NCBI RefSeq assembly: GCF_016862895.1
Contig: NZ_BONV01000010.1
Span: 186,001 to 250,000 of the forward strand
DNA from: Planotetraspora kaengkrachanensis
GTDB lineage: Bacteria; Actinomycetota; Actinomycetes; Streptosporangiales; Streptosporangiaceae
Direction of reading: 5' to 3'
Length of the DNA stretch: 64,000 nucleotides
Position 1 is the first letter of the stretch. Each line of letters starts with the position of its first letter. This document shows, piece by piece, positions 44,490 to 53,809 of the stretch. The notes under the pieces were generated by a model, which worked only from the letters and a program-made list of their open reading frames with translations, was not told the DNA's origin and made no database searches. The translations under genes were made by a program, and so were the position numbers.

Positions 44490-45145
44490 TTCACCTCTCG
44501 GACTAGAGACACGAGCGTCCCTTGTTCGCGCGAGTGACTCCCGTCGCAGCGATCCCGCCTGCCGTGGAGCCGCCCGTCCGGACCGCAGAGCAGAAAATCA
44601 TGATATGCGGGCACCCTTGAGGCGTCTCCACCCATTCGGTGAGTTTCTCCGCACTTCGGCCGTCAAGAACGATCTTGGCGACGCATATCGACATCGGCGC
44701 CCTGAACGGATCTTCACGTGCGGGATCGGAGACGCCGGCCGATTCGCGGCGACGGCATATATGATTTCCGGCATTCTCGCGATCGATTTGCGGCCCACCC
44801 AGGAATTCCGTCGCGCGGACGCAAATGCCCAGAAAGCAACGACCGGAACTTCAAACGTCACCTGAATTCATCCGGCGACCCCGCCGAATATCGGCCGGCT
44901 CCGCCTTCGGCATGCGAACGAGGACGGAGCCCGCGAGGACGGCGCGCGACGCCGGACGCCACATCCCGATACGGACATTCACAAAATTGAATATCGGCCA
45001 CCCATAATGTGGGCGGTACGTGAAGCAACCGGAACCGTCCCTGATCAGCGGGCTGATCGTTTCGCTCTTCATCTCGCCGACCGTTCCTGTAGAATCTCAT
45101 TCGAGTTCCAAGGGGCTCGGGACCGCGACGAGAGAGCCGTTACAT
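44490..45145. other. Gap upstream of the variant P-loop operon
   Basis: About 650 bases with lower GC than the flanks and no recognisable coding region; short frames lack family matches. It must hold the promoter of the 45.1-51.5 kb operon. CATAAT (45003-45008) is a possible -10, but no well-spaced -35 accompanies it. Confidence 0.5.
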
Positions 45146-45913
45146 ATGGAAGTGTCCGGCAGATCGCTTCGAATGTTTCTTGCAATTGTAAGCGTCGTCG
45201 CCGGAGCCGCCCTCGGCTCAGCCGCGCAGGGCCTCATAGACGGTTCTCGTGAAATCACGGTCGCGGCTCTGACGATTTTCTGTCTGCCGGCGATCGGCGC
45301 CGCCGCGGTGATCATCGAGATCCACAGACTGGTGGACGATCACACAAGGACGACCCAGCAGGCCATGCGGGACCTCGCCCGTCAATTCGGCCCGCGCGTG
45401 GAACTCCAGCCGTACGTCGCGAGCGCGCGGACCACCACCATGATCGAGCACTGCCGGGCGATGTTCGAGCTGAAGACCGATACGGTAGCGAAGGCCTCGA
45501 ACAAGAGATTTCCGTACAAGTTTATCCTCGTCGATCGGGAGCCGATTGTTCTCCGGCTCCGCCATTTCGACGAGAACAGCGAGACCACGCTGATCTGGGG
45601 CGACAGCATCATCACCGACCCGCAAAAGGGACTCATCGACGTCTTCCTGCAACTGTGGAAGGATATCGACAACGATCCGAGCACCGAATCGGTCATCGCC
45701 ATGCATCTGAATCTGGATCCAGCGGAATATCCCGCGACGCCGGGCCTCTCCGGCGGTGGCCCTCGCGGACGGCCGGTCCAGGCAGATGAACGGCGCCGAC
45801 GAAGGGTGAGAGGAACCCGGGGCCACCCATTCGTCGTTCAGGAGTCAGCGGCCGGTGCGAAGAGCGTCATGTCGGATTGGGGCGTACAACTGAAGGGGGT
45901 CAGGTACTCGTGA
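45146..45913 (+). CDS. Two-TM protein opening the variant P-loop operon
   Basis: 255 residues. Helices at about 10-29 and 37-59, then a ~150-residue soluble part containing IEHCRAMFELKTDT, FPYKFILVDREPIVLRLRHF and LIDVFLQLWKDIDND, and a basic low-complexity tail (about residues 215-255). ATG 45146 begins just before helix 1 and is preferred to an in-frame GTG 126 bases upstream. The stop overlaps the next start (GTGA at 45910-45913). I do not recognise the soluble domain; the FxxxW pattern near its end recalls effector-like domains. Confidence 0.65.
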   Translation: MEVSGRSLRMFLAIVSVVAGAALGSAAQGLIDGSREITVAALTIFCLPAIGAAAVIIEIHRLVDDHTRTTQQAMRDLARQFGPRVELQPYVASARTTTMIEHCRAMFELKTDTVAKASNKRFPYKFILVDREPIVLRLRHFDENSETTLIWGDSIITDPQKGLIDVFLQLWKDIDNDPSTESVIAMHLNLDPAEYPATPGLSGGGPRGRPVQADERRRRRVRGTRGHPFVVQESAAGAKSVMSDWGVQLKGVRYS

Positions 45914-47745
45914 AGCTGCAACCGCGGCAACAACTCCTGGAAATGTGGGAAGCGGCCACCCGTACGTCTATGCGCAGCGGGGGCTGGACATGGGGAGGCC
46001 GCGACGGGTCGAACTCCATTTCGGACGCCGAGCAACTCCTCTGTTTCATGTATCCGGCCTCCGAACTGCCGGGATTCCGGCTGGACACCCCGGACGAGAC
46101 CTCCGACGACGTGTTGACCGCCCTCGCGAAACTGGGCGACAGCGTTGAGATCCCCAAGCTCCTCCTGAAGGTCATCAGCGAGTATCTGCGCACCTATACC
46201 GGAGACGACGGACGTCCGCTCTTCTCCGGCGGCACCTACTTCGGCGCCGCCGACCCCGACGCCGAGGTCACCCCGGAACAGCAGCAACTGGACGTGGTCG
46301 ACTCCTTCTCCATGTCCATCACGCTCATGTTGAGCACACTGGGCTTCCTCAAGATCTTCCGGCAGAGCGTCCGCCGGGAGGACATCCGCCGGGAGATCAG
46401 GGAACTCGAGGAACTCGCGAACATCCGCCTGTCGGCGGCCATGGTCGGGCTGCTGCGCAGCTTCACGGTCAACGCCTTCGACCCCGGCTCCGTCGCCGGC
46501 CGCGCCCTGCTGCGCACCGTCAACCAGACCGGCGCCCCCGAGCGGCGGATCCTCGACGACCTGCGACGCGAGTTGCGGCCCATGCGCGCCGGTCTGCGTG
46601 ACCTCACGATCGGATCCGGCAGTGAGGTCGACCTCGACAACGAGAACCTGCTCTTCGAGTGCGGGTGGTCCTGGGGGATCGTCAAGGACGCCCCCGACGT
46701 CGACACGCCGTTGCACGTGGGCCCCCAGGCCAAGGGCGTCGCCGCGGACACGCCCTTCCTGTACTTCACGGTCAGCGCCCTCGTCGGCGTCCAGGATCTG
46801 TGGTCGGAGCGGACCCGAGTGCTCGGCCTGCTCGACGACGACCAGCTGACCCTGTCCCAGGCGCTCCAGCGCCGATGGGACATCACGCAGCGCTACTGGC
46901 GCACCATCGCCATGTACGGCAGGGGCACGTGGCCTCTGGAGGACATCCCCTGGAAGACCTCCGACGAGAAGGAGTCCGAGTACTACAGCCTCGTCGTCAG
47001 CGCCATCGTCGTGCAGAGCCTGGTCAACAACCGGACCGGTGACGTCGACCTCAACCGGGTCGCGGACGTCCTGGAGGAGTTGGCCATCCGGGCGAGGATC
47101 ATCCGCCGGGCCGTACCCGGAGACCCGCCCGTGCACCTGCACTCGCCGGGCGTCCAGGTCAATCTGCAGGGCAGCGACGCGGTCGGCCCGCCCCTCGTCT
47201 GGGTGGTGTCCGACTTCGCGGTCAAGCTCCTGATCAGAACCATCCTCGCGGCGTCGATCGCGCAGAGCACCACCACCAGGGAACGGCTGCTGACCCTGGC
47301 CGACAGCGTGTGGCGGCATCTCATGCTGCGCCGCAACAACGAGGGACCCGGCCGGGGCCTTTGGGACCAGCCGGGCAACGTCTACTCCGACATCGAGGTG
47401 CGCCACGAGGAACCGTCGTGGTACTTCACCGAGCGGGTCGCGGAGTTCCTCGTCGCGGCCGCCCAGGCCAGTGGGGACTCCCCGCTCAGGAGCCCGGAGC
47501 TGGTCGATCTCGCCTACCAGATGCTCAGCGAGGCGGAGCACCTGCTGGACCAGGAACTCGTGACCCGGCCCCTGATCGCCGGGCAGACCATCCAGCCCAA
47601 GCTGCGCAGCATTCAGGCCGCGCTCAGCCGGGCACGAACGATCATCACCAGCAGGCCCGCCACCGCCAACGCCCTCGTGATCGACGCGCTGCTCGACCTG
47701 GAACGTCTCACCACCGCTCGGGACAGTGCGTCGGAGGCGATCTGA
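45910..47745 (+). CDS. SCO2524-like protein
   Basis: 611 residues, largely alpha-helical by pattern, with no membrane segment and no catalytic motif I can name. I recall conserved actinobacterial families named after Streptomyces coelicolor SCO2521-SCO2524, encoded together, and this matches the long member in position and character. Coupled by 4-base overlap upstream and 1-base overlap (TGATG) downstream. Function unknown. Confidence 0.6.
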   Translation: MKLQPRQQLLEMWEAATRTSMRSGGWTWGGRDGSNSISDAEQLLCFMYPASELPGFRLDTPDETSDDVLTALAKLGDSVEIPKLLLKVISEYLRTYTGDDGRPLFSGGTYFGAADPDAEVTPEQQQLDVVDSFSMSITLMLSTLGFLKIFRQSVRREDIRREIRELEELANIRLSAAMVGLLRSFTVNAFDPGSVAGRALLRTVNQTGAPERRILDDLRRELRPMRAGLRDLTIGSGSEVDLDNENLLFECGWSWGIVKDAPDVDTPLHVGPQAKGVAADTPFLYFTVSALVGVQDLWSERTRVLGLLDDDQLTLSQALQRRWDITQRYWRTIAMYGRGTWPLEDIPWKTSDEKESEYYSLVVSAIVVQSLVNNRTGDVDLNRVADVLEELAIRARIIRRAVPGDPPVHLHSPGVQVNLQGSDAVGPPLVWVVSDFAVKLLIRTILAASIAQSTTTRERLLTLADSVWRHLMLRRNNEGPGRGLWDQPGNVYSDIEVRHEEPSWYFTERVAEFLVAAAQASGDSPLRSPELVDLAYQMLSEAEHLLDQELVTRPLIAGQTIQPKLRSIQAALSRARTIITSRPATANALVIDALLDLERLTTARDSASEAI

Positions 47746-48662
47746 TGTTGATCTTCGCCATCTCGGACAAGGGCGGCACCGGCCGCTCCGTCACGAGCAC
47801 CAACATCGTCTATCGGCATGCCCTCCAGGGCAACGACGTGTGCTACCTCGACTTCGACTTCGGTTCCCCCACGGCCGGGGCGATCTTCAGCGTCGGCTCG
47901 GTCGCCAGGGGGACCACGCGCACGGGTCTGCACGACTACCTCCTGAGCGAGGGCTCCCCCGAGCCGCACCGCGTCGACGTCTGGACCGAATCCGACCGCG
48001 AAGGGCTCCGGACCAAGCCACCTGGAGCGGGGCGGCTCGTGCTGCTTCCCGGCAACGAGGGCGGCGGTGAGCTGCCCGCCGTGGATGAGGAGATGCTCCG
48101 CAGATGCGTGCAGCTCTTCAGCCGGCTGGACGAGGAATTCGATCTGGTCATGATCGATCTGAGTGCCGGGCGTTCCTTCACGGCCGAGCTGGTCCTTCAG
48201 GCCACCGTCCGACTGCCGACGGTCCCCTTCCGATGGCTGGTGTTCCACCGATGGACCCGGCAGCACATCATCGCGGCCGACGGCCTGGTCAGAGGTGGCG
48301 ACGGGCTTCTCGACGTGGGCGCAAGGTTCGGTCACGACCGTGACACCCTGCGGGACCGCATCCGGTTCGTCCGGACCGCCGTACTCGAGCCCGACGCCGC
48401 CGAGCTGGTGGGGCTGCGCGACGAGCAGCGGGCATGGTTGTCCGCGTGCGACAGCGAGCTGCGCGAGCTGGCCGGCCGGCACAAGGTCGGCCGTACGGTG
48501 ATGCTCGGCAAGATCCCGCTGGATCCGATCCTCCAGTGGCGTGAGCAGCTCATCTCTGACGAGGACGTCCTGGCAAGCAAGATCGCCAATGCCGAGACGG
48601 CGGCCGCGTTCGACGACCTGGCCAAGAAGATCGTTGACGACAACGCGTGGGAGGGTCTGTGA
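47745..48662 (+). CDS. Variant P-loop ATPase (SCO2523-like, MinD/ParA fold)
   Basis: 305 residues. The N-terminus reads ISDKGGTGRSVTSTNIVYRH: a deviant Walker A in which the ParA/MinD signature Lys (KGG) is kept but the nucleotide-binding Lys is replaced by Arg. CYLDFDFGSPTAG and LVMIDLSAG correspond to the following strands and Walker B. The NCBI family I recall for SCO2523 is described as a variant P-loop protein. Whether ATP is hydrolysed is open. TGATG coupling to the upstream gene, GTGA to the downstream gene. Confidence 0.75.
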   Translation: MLIFAISDKGGTGRSVTSTNIVYRHALQGNDVCYLDFDFGSPTAGAIFSVGSVARGTTRTGLHDYLLSEGSPEPHRVDVWTESDREGLRTKPPGAGRLVLLPGNEGGGELPAVDEEMLRRCVQLFSRLDEEFDLVMIDLSAGRSFTAELVLQATVRLPTVPFRWLVFHRWTRQHIIAADGLVRGGDGLLDVGARFGHDRDTLRDRIRFVRTAVLEPDAAELVGLRDEQRAWLSACDSELRELAGRHKVGRTVMLGKIPLDPILQWREQLISDEDVLASKIANAETAAAFDDLAKKIVDDNAWEGL

Positions 48663-49615
48663 CGTCGGTGAACGCGACGTTCGGCGAGGTGACGGCGGAG
48701 CGTCGTGTCGCCGCCACTCCCCTGTCGCACGTGTCCATCGAACTCGGCCATCTCTACATGGAGGACTTCGAGGCGGGCCCCGAACGGTTGCGGGAGCAGT
48801 TCCGCCGGGTCGCACCCTGGGCCGGCGCGGTCCGGTCGAGCTGGCAGAACCGGGTCCCGGGCGGCCGGGCCAGGGTCAGCACGTGTTTCCTCATCGACGA
48901 TTACTTCAGCCGTTTCAGCACGCCCGCCGAGCTGGTGCCCATGGTGCTCGACGCGGCGGCCGAGTGCGATCTGACCATCGACTACCTCGCCAGAGAGTCC
49001 TCGTGCGCGGAGTCGAACGGAATCGAGCTGGCCAGACTCGTCGAAGGCCGGCTGGTGAACGATCCGCCGCCCGACACCAACGGGTCCCGCCCGCCGGTGA
49101 AGGAGAGCGGCTGGTTGTGCAACGGCGCCCGCTCGCCACAGGTCGGCACCGTGCAGGCCATGGGGAGGACGTCCCCGTGGGCACCGCCTCTCCAAAACGC
49201 CAAACGCGGCCACTCCATCTTCGTGGACGTGGAGCTGTGGGACGAGCGCGGCGGGAGGCGCACCTGGTCGTGCCCCTTCCTGGCCGCGGTCTGGCAACTC
49301 CTGCGTCTCGGCCTGCTACGCGCGGACGGGCAGGTTCCGCTCCGTCCCGTCCCGCGCGGGGACGGCTTTCCCGATGACTGGGAGTCGCTCCCCGCCATAG
49401 TGCAGCTGAATCCGGCAGCGGCGCCGTTCAGCGCGTACACGACCCTGTCCGTCCTTTCTCCTCGTTTCCTGCCCGTCGAACTGGCCGTGCGCACGATCCT
49501 GAGCCAGGTGGCGGTGGACGCCGACGTCCTGCGGCAGGTGATCGCGCGAAGCGGTGGCGAGGACATCCAGCTCGAAGAAGAGCTCGTCGACCGCATCTCC
49601 TACGTCTTCACCTAG
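48659..49615 (+). CDS. SCO2522-like protein
   Basis: 318 residues from GTG 48659, which overlaps the P-loop gene's stop. Soluble; features LSHVSIELGHLYMEDF, RVSTCFLIDDYFSRF, a Pro-rich middle, and RRTWSCPFLAAVWQLLRLGLL. No known catalytic motif. Assigned to the SCO2522-type family by locus context and recollection only. Confidence 0.55.
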   Translation: MTSVNATFGEVTAERRVAATPLSHVSIELGHLYMEDFEAGPERLREQFRRVAPWAGAVRSSWQNRVPGGRARVSTCFLIDDYFSRFSTPAELVPMVLDAAAECDLTIDYLARESSCAESNGIELARLVEGRLVNDPPPDTNGSRPPVKESGWLCNGARSPQVGTVQAMGRTSPWAPPLQNAKRGHSIFVDVELWDERGGRRTWSCPFLAAVWQLLRLGLLRADGQVPLRPVPRGDGFPDDWESLPAIVQLNPAAAPFSAYTTLSVLSPRFLPVELAVRTILSQVAVDADVLRQVIARSGGEDIQLEEELVDRISYVFT

Positions 49616-49629
49616 GGGTTTTCGAGCTG

Positions 49630-50556
49630 ATGCTTGTCATGGGGGAAGTCCACACCGGATTGCTGCAGAACTCCGGCGAGGTACCCGAATCGACCTGCCA
49701 TGAACTCCTCAACCTGCTTTCAGGTGAGAGAGTTCGCGTGTCCCGGCGCCCCATCGTCCACGCGGTGTCACCCGATCTGCTGACCGGGGTCGACTGCCGC
49801 CTCCCGTCGGCGTCGCGATCCCGGATCAGAGGGGCGGGAACGGTTCTGTCCCGCTCCTCCATCACCGGTGGGCGGGTCGTGCAGGGTTCCTCCCACACCC
49901 GGATCGAACGCGCCGGCTCCGACCGCAGGCAGCCGTGGTCGCACTACCTCGCCCGTCCGGGCGTGGTCGAGGTTCTCGGCAAGGTCAAAGCCCGGGACCT
50001 CGCCGACGGGTTCGCCGAGGAGCCGCCACCGGACGGCCTCGATCTGGGTGCGATCAGCGCCCGCTTCATGGACGTCGTGCAGACGTCATCGCTCCTGGAC
50101 CGGAGGACACCGTTCAAGATCGCACGCACGAAGCTCCGCTGGGTCGCGGAGCCTGGTGAGCCGGCCATCACCTTCACTCTGCGCTCCGATCAGATGCGCA
50201 CGATCCGGCTCGTGCACCAGGGCGAGTTCACACCCGGGGTCGTCGACCTCTGCGAGGACCTGGCACTGCACGACTGGCTGCTGACCTCCCTGCTGGTGAT
50301 CATCGAACGCGCGCGCATCGGCGGAACTTCGGCGACGGAGACCGCGGTCAAGCTCGCTCCCGCCGTCGATCACCTCCTGCATCTCTGGATGCCGATGGCA
50401 CGCGTGGACGACGCGCTGATCCCCTTCTGGGAGAGCCTCGACCGGCGTCCGGGGTTCACCCGGCAATGGCAGTCGATGGTCGACCGGGTCCGCGACCAGC
50501 TCGCGGTCCGAACGTTGGCCTTCCTACGAGAGACAGGCGGAGGTAAGGCCCAGTGA
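49630..50556 (+). CDS. SCO2521-like protein
   Basis: 308 residues. ATG 49630 lies 14 bases after the previous stop. Blocks LVMGEVHTGLLQNSGEVP, RRPIVHAVSPDLLTGVDC and HDWLLTSLLVIIERA; no membrane segment, no catalytic motif. Matches the fourth member of the SCO2521-2524-type set by position. Stop overlaps the next start (TGATG). Confidence 0.55.
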   Translation: MLVMGEVHTGLLQNSGEVPESTCHELLNLLSGERVRVSRRPIVHAVSPDLLTGVDCRLPSASRSRIRGAGTVLSRSSITGGRVVQGSSHTRIERAGSDRRQPWSHYLARPGVVEVLGKVKARDLADGFAEEPPPDGLDLGAISARFMDVVQTSSLLDRRTPFKIARTKLRWVAEPGEPAITFTLRSDQMRTIRLVHQGEFTPGVVDLCEDLALHDWLLTSLLVIIERARIGGTSATETAVKLAPAVDHLLHLWMPMARVDDALIPFWESLDRRPGFTRQWQSMVDRVRDQLAVRTLAFLRETGGGKAQ

Positions 50557-51503
50557 TGGCCAAGGGCAAGCTGAGCACGGACATAGTGCCGCGAACTCTC
50601 CGGAAGATCCTCATCACTGCGGCCATCGGCATCCCCACGTATTTCGTGACCGATGACAACGGCCCCTTCCTCAACACCGATGCGGAGCCTCAGGCCTGGG
50701 GGCTCGTCCTCACCGTCTTCATCAGCGGCGTGGTCATCGTCGTCCAGTACCTGATCGAGGTCGACAAGCAGTTGGAGTCGACGCGTCAGGAGATGGTCGA
50801 GGGCCTGTCCAGGATCAACGAGGCGACAGAACTGTTCGGCCTCGTGGAGGCGTCCGCCGTACAGACCGATGTGGTGACACAACTGGTTCGCAACGCCACC
50901 AGGGTCGACAAGGAGATGCCGGCGCTGGTCCAGGCGTTCGCCCAGCAGGAGATCGCCAGGATCTCCACCCTGCTGCGGGAGTTGGGCGAGGGGAACGTCA
51001 TCTACGAAGGTGAGGACCGCGACTGGCTGCTCGGTCTGACCAACAACACTCAGCGCAGCCTGGACGCCCTCAGCCTGAACGTTGTCGACCAGGGCGTCAG
51101 CGAGGTCGACGGCGGGTTCTGGACCACCGACGCCGGCCAGCGCTATCTGGAGGCGCAGCGAGACCGCATCAAGGATGGCGTGCGAATCCGCCGCATCTTC
51201 TTCGTGGAAAATCCTGAGGCACAGAAATCAAGGATGTTCCAGCGCGTTTGGACTATGCATCACGAAATCGGGGTGCAGGTACGGTTCCTCGCGCCCAGCG
51301 CTCTCGCGACCCCCTTAGGCGTGTTCGACTTCATTCTCTTTGATGACGTGGTCAGTTACGAGGTGACGCCGTCCGCACCTCAGGTGGGGGACCTGGCGAC
51401 GCACACCTTCGTCCACACGCTCCTGGTGCTCGAACCGCCGCGGGTCAAACAGCGGAGCGAACGGTTCAGAGAATTGTGGGAGCTGGCGTACCCGCCGAAC
51501 TAG
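50556..51503 (+). CDS. Two-TM, coiled-coil protein with DUF6879/PLD-like C-terminal domain
   Basis: 315 residues. Helices at about 16-32 and 47-67, a coiled coil to ~140, then GFWTTDAGQRYLEAQRDRIKDGVRIRRIFFVENP, HHEIGVQVRFLAPS and FDFILFDDVVSYEV, which resemble the phospholipase-D-like/DUF6879 domain found with many actinobacterial regulators. The HKD catalytic motif is absent. It closes the operon and overlaps the convergent oxidase gene by 38 bases. Confidence 0.65.
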   Translation: MAKGKLSTDIVPRTLRKILITAAIGIPTYFVTDDNGPFLNTDAEPQAWGLVLTVFISGVVIVVQYLIEVDKQLESTRQEMVEGLSRINEATELFGLVEASAVQTDVVTQLVRNATRVDKEMPALVQAFAQQEIARISTLLRELGEGNVIYEGEDRDWLLGLTNNTQRSLDALSLNVVDQGVSEVDGGFWTTDAGQRYLEAQRDRIKDGVRIRRIFFVENPEAQKSRMFQRVWTMHHEIGVQVRFLAPSALATPLGVFDFILFDDVVSYEVTPSAPQVGDLATHTFVHTLLVLEPPRVKQRSERFRELWELAYPPN

Positions 51504-52671
51504 CCGCCGCGACGAATTCGCGATCAGGCCGGCAGATGTCGAGCCACTCGCGTGTTTTCACGTCGACGTCCCGGCGGACGAGTGCGGAAACCATCTCCGC
51601 CGTGACCGGCGCGAGGGTGATTCCGAGGCCGCTGTGACCGGTGGCCGCCAGCACCCGCCCATGGGCGTCGGCGAAGCCCACGACCGGCCTGCTGTCCGAG
51701 GTGCCGGGGCGAAGACCCGCCCAGCGCCTCTCGATGGGCCAGGTCATGCTCTCGGGCAGGAGCGCCGCCACGCCCCTTATGATCTCGTCGCGCGCACGGT
51801 CGGTGACCTCGGTGTCGCTGACACGAGGCTCGTACGTGACTCCCGCGGCCACCCGCCCGTCATGGCGCGGCACGAGATACGGGAACGCCCTCAGGTCGCC
51901 CTTGATGATCTCGGCGTAGACGTGATGACGCAGCGGGTACGTGGTCGAGCCGGGAGGCCGCATGTCGAGGGCCTCACCCTTGATCGGGAAAAGGTGCTCG
52001 CGAATGTTCTCAGGCAGGAACCGGGCACTGTGGTGGCCTGCGGCCACGACGACAGTGTCGGCCTCGATTCGGCCGCCCCCGCGGAGTTCGACGACGGCGC
52101 TCCGCGTCGTCGACGTCACCTTCTCCGCGCGGGAACCCACCTGGACCCGAGCCGGGCTCGATCCGGCCAGCAAGGTGTTCAGGGCGTGCATGAGCTCCCG
52201 GGGGTCGAGCGCCAACTCGTCGGGAAGCAGGAAGCCGCCGACGAGCGTCTCGCTGAGGAGCGGCTCCAATTGCCTGACCTCGGCGGCGGTCAGGGGCTCC
52301 ACGGTGAAGGGCGATTTCGCCCACTTGGGCAGAACCTCGCTCTCCAGATGCGTCATCGCCTCGTCGTCGAGCGCGACCTGGATGTCGCCGCCCTCCAGCA
52401 GATCGACGGGGACGCCCGACATCGAGATGATCTCTGCGAGCCAGTCGCGATAAATGTCGCGGCTGCGCTTGATGACCGTGCTGAGGGGCCCGAGGGCGGC
52501 GGGCTCCGTCTGAGTGAGGATGCCGCCCATCGCCGCGTCGGAGGCGCCGAGGCCGAGCCGAGGTCCGGATTCGAGGAGGACCACGCTCAGCCCGTCGGAA
52601 CCGAGACGGTGAGCGATCGCACTCCCGATCACGCCGCCACCGATGATCGCGACATCGTAGGTCTCAGGCAC
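51466..52671 (-). CDS. FAD-dependent D-amino acid/glycine oxidase-like enzyme
   Basis: 401 residues. DVAIIGGGVIGSAIAHRL dinucleotide fold, VVLLESGPRLGLGASDAAMG, and RRWAGLRPGTSDSRPVVGF...GHSGLGITLAP near the C-terminus, as in the DAO/ThiO/sarcosine oxidase family. It oxidises secondary or D-amines to imines with hydrogen peroxide formation; substrate unknown. Convergent with, and overlapping, the last gene of the variant P-loop operon. Confidence 0.88.
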   Translation of the reverse strand: MPETYDVAIIGGGVIGSAIAHRLGSDGLSVVLLESGPRLGLGASDAAMGGILTQTEPAALGPLSTVIKRSRDIYRDWLAEIISMSGVPVDLLEGGDIQVALDDEAMTHLESEVLPKWAKSPFTVEPLTAAEVRQLEPLLSETLVGGFLLPDELALDPRELMHALNTLLAGSSPARVQVGSRAEKVTSTTRSAVVELRGGGRIEADTVVVAAGHHSARFLPENIREHLFPIKGEALDMRPPGSTTYPLRHHVYAEIIKGDLRAFPYLVPRHDGRVAAGVTYEPRVSDTEVTDRARDEIIRGVAALLPESMTWPIERRWAGLRPGTSDSRPVVGFADAHGRVLAATGHSGLGITLAPVTAEMVSALVRRDVDVKTREWLDICRPDREFVAAASSAGTPAPTIL

Positions 52672-52970
52672 GCGCGCTCCTCAAGCTTCGCGATCCCCTC
52701 GCCTAATAACACAATAGGCGCAGCGGGGGCATCCAAGAAGGTCACAGACGCGTGGCCTTGGCGGAACTGTACCGCGCGGGATCTTGAGGACGCGAGATAA
52801 AGCCAATTCCGGCCGTGGCGATCCGCCCGCTTCCTCCGCTGGCTTACTTCTCCATGATAAGCGCCTGAAAGACGCCCGAACCCCTCTCGCGCGAGTTGGC
52901 ATTCTCATTGCTCTGCGAGTCCCACGCCATTTGCGACAATCAGGTTGAGTCTTCTCAAAAGGGAGCCGTC

Positions 52971-53762
52971 ATGGCGAAGACCGCGATCGTCACCGGAGGG
53001 TCGTCCGGAATCGGAAGAGCGCTCGCCGTCGAGTTGCTCCGCCTCGGCGTCGACGTCACCATCGCCGACATCGCGGACGCCGAGTCCACGGCCGGTGAAC
53101 TCGGCTGCGCCGGCGCCCGCCTGGACGTCACCGACGCGGCGGCCGTTGCGGACCTCGTCCGAGGCGTCAAGGCGGACCGGGGACGGCTGGACTTCATGTT
53201 CAACAACGCCGGCATCGCGGTCGCAGGCCGTACCGACGAGCTGACCCTCGACCACTGGAACCGCATGATCGACGTCAACCTGCGCGGAGTGGTGCACGGT
53301 GTCCACGCGGCGTACCCGATCATGGTCGAGCAGGGCTTCGGGTACATCGTCAACACCGCCTCCCTGGCCGGGCTGATCCCCGCGCCGCTGATGTTGCCGT
53401 ACACCACGACCAAGCACGCCGTCGTCGGCCTGACCCTGGCCCTTCGGGTGGAGGCGGCGGCGCACGGGGTCAAGGTCAGTGCGATCTGCCCCGGCTTCGT
53501 CGACACGCCGCTGCTCGACCACGCCAACCCGGGCCTGCCGCAGACCGAGATCGGCCGCCTGGCCCGCACGATCGGCGTCCGGGTGCAGAAGCGGCTCTAC
53601 TCCCCTGAGGCCGTGGCTCGCGACGTCGTCCACGGCATGGGGCGGGACCGGGCGCTCATCGTGGTGCCGACGTTCGCCAGGCGAGCGTGGAGTCTCGTAC
53701 GGCTCTCGCCGGACCTGGCCATCCGCGTCACCCGTCAAGCCACCCGCCGCGCCCTCCCCTGA
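52971..53762 (+). CDS. Short-chain dehydrogenase/reductase
   Basis: 263 residues. TGGSSGIGRA cofactor loop, NNAGIAV, and catalytic YTTTK with a preceding Ser in VNTASLAGL. A classical SDR; substrate unknown. Followed by a hairpin-rich GC block and then the first repeat array. Confidence 0.88.
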   Translation: MAKTAIVTGGSSGIGRALAVELLRLGVDVTIADIADAESTAGELGCAGARLDVTDAAAVADLVRGVKADRGRLDFMFNNAGIAVAGRTDELTLDHWNRMIDVNLRGVVHGVHAAYPIMVEQGFGYIVNTASLAGLIPAPLMLPYTTTKHAVVGLTLALRVEAAAHGVKVSAICPGFVDTPLLDHANPGLPQTEIGRLARTIGVRVQKRLYSPEAVARDVVHGMGRDRALIVVPTFARRAWSLVRLSPDLAIRVTRQATRRALP

Positions 53763-53809
53763 CCCCCTCGGCCCCCTCGGGTGACCCCCGGTGGGGATTC
53801 CCCGGGGTG

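Noticed and set aside
45003-45008. Promoter of the variant P-loop operon
   Set aside because: The CATAAT has no properly spaced -35; kept only as a note.
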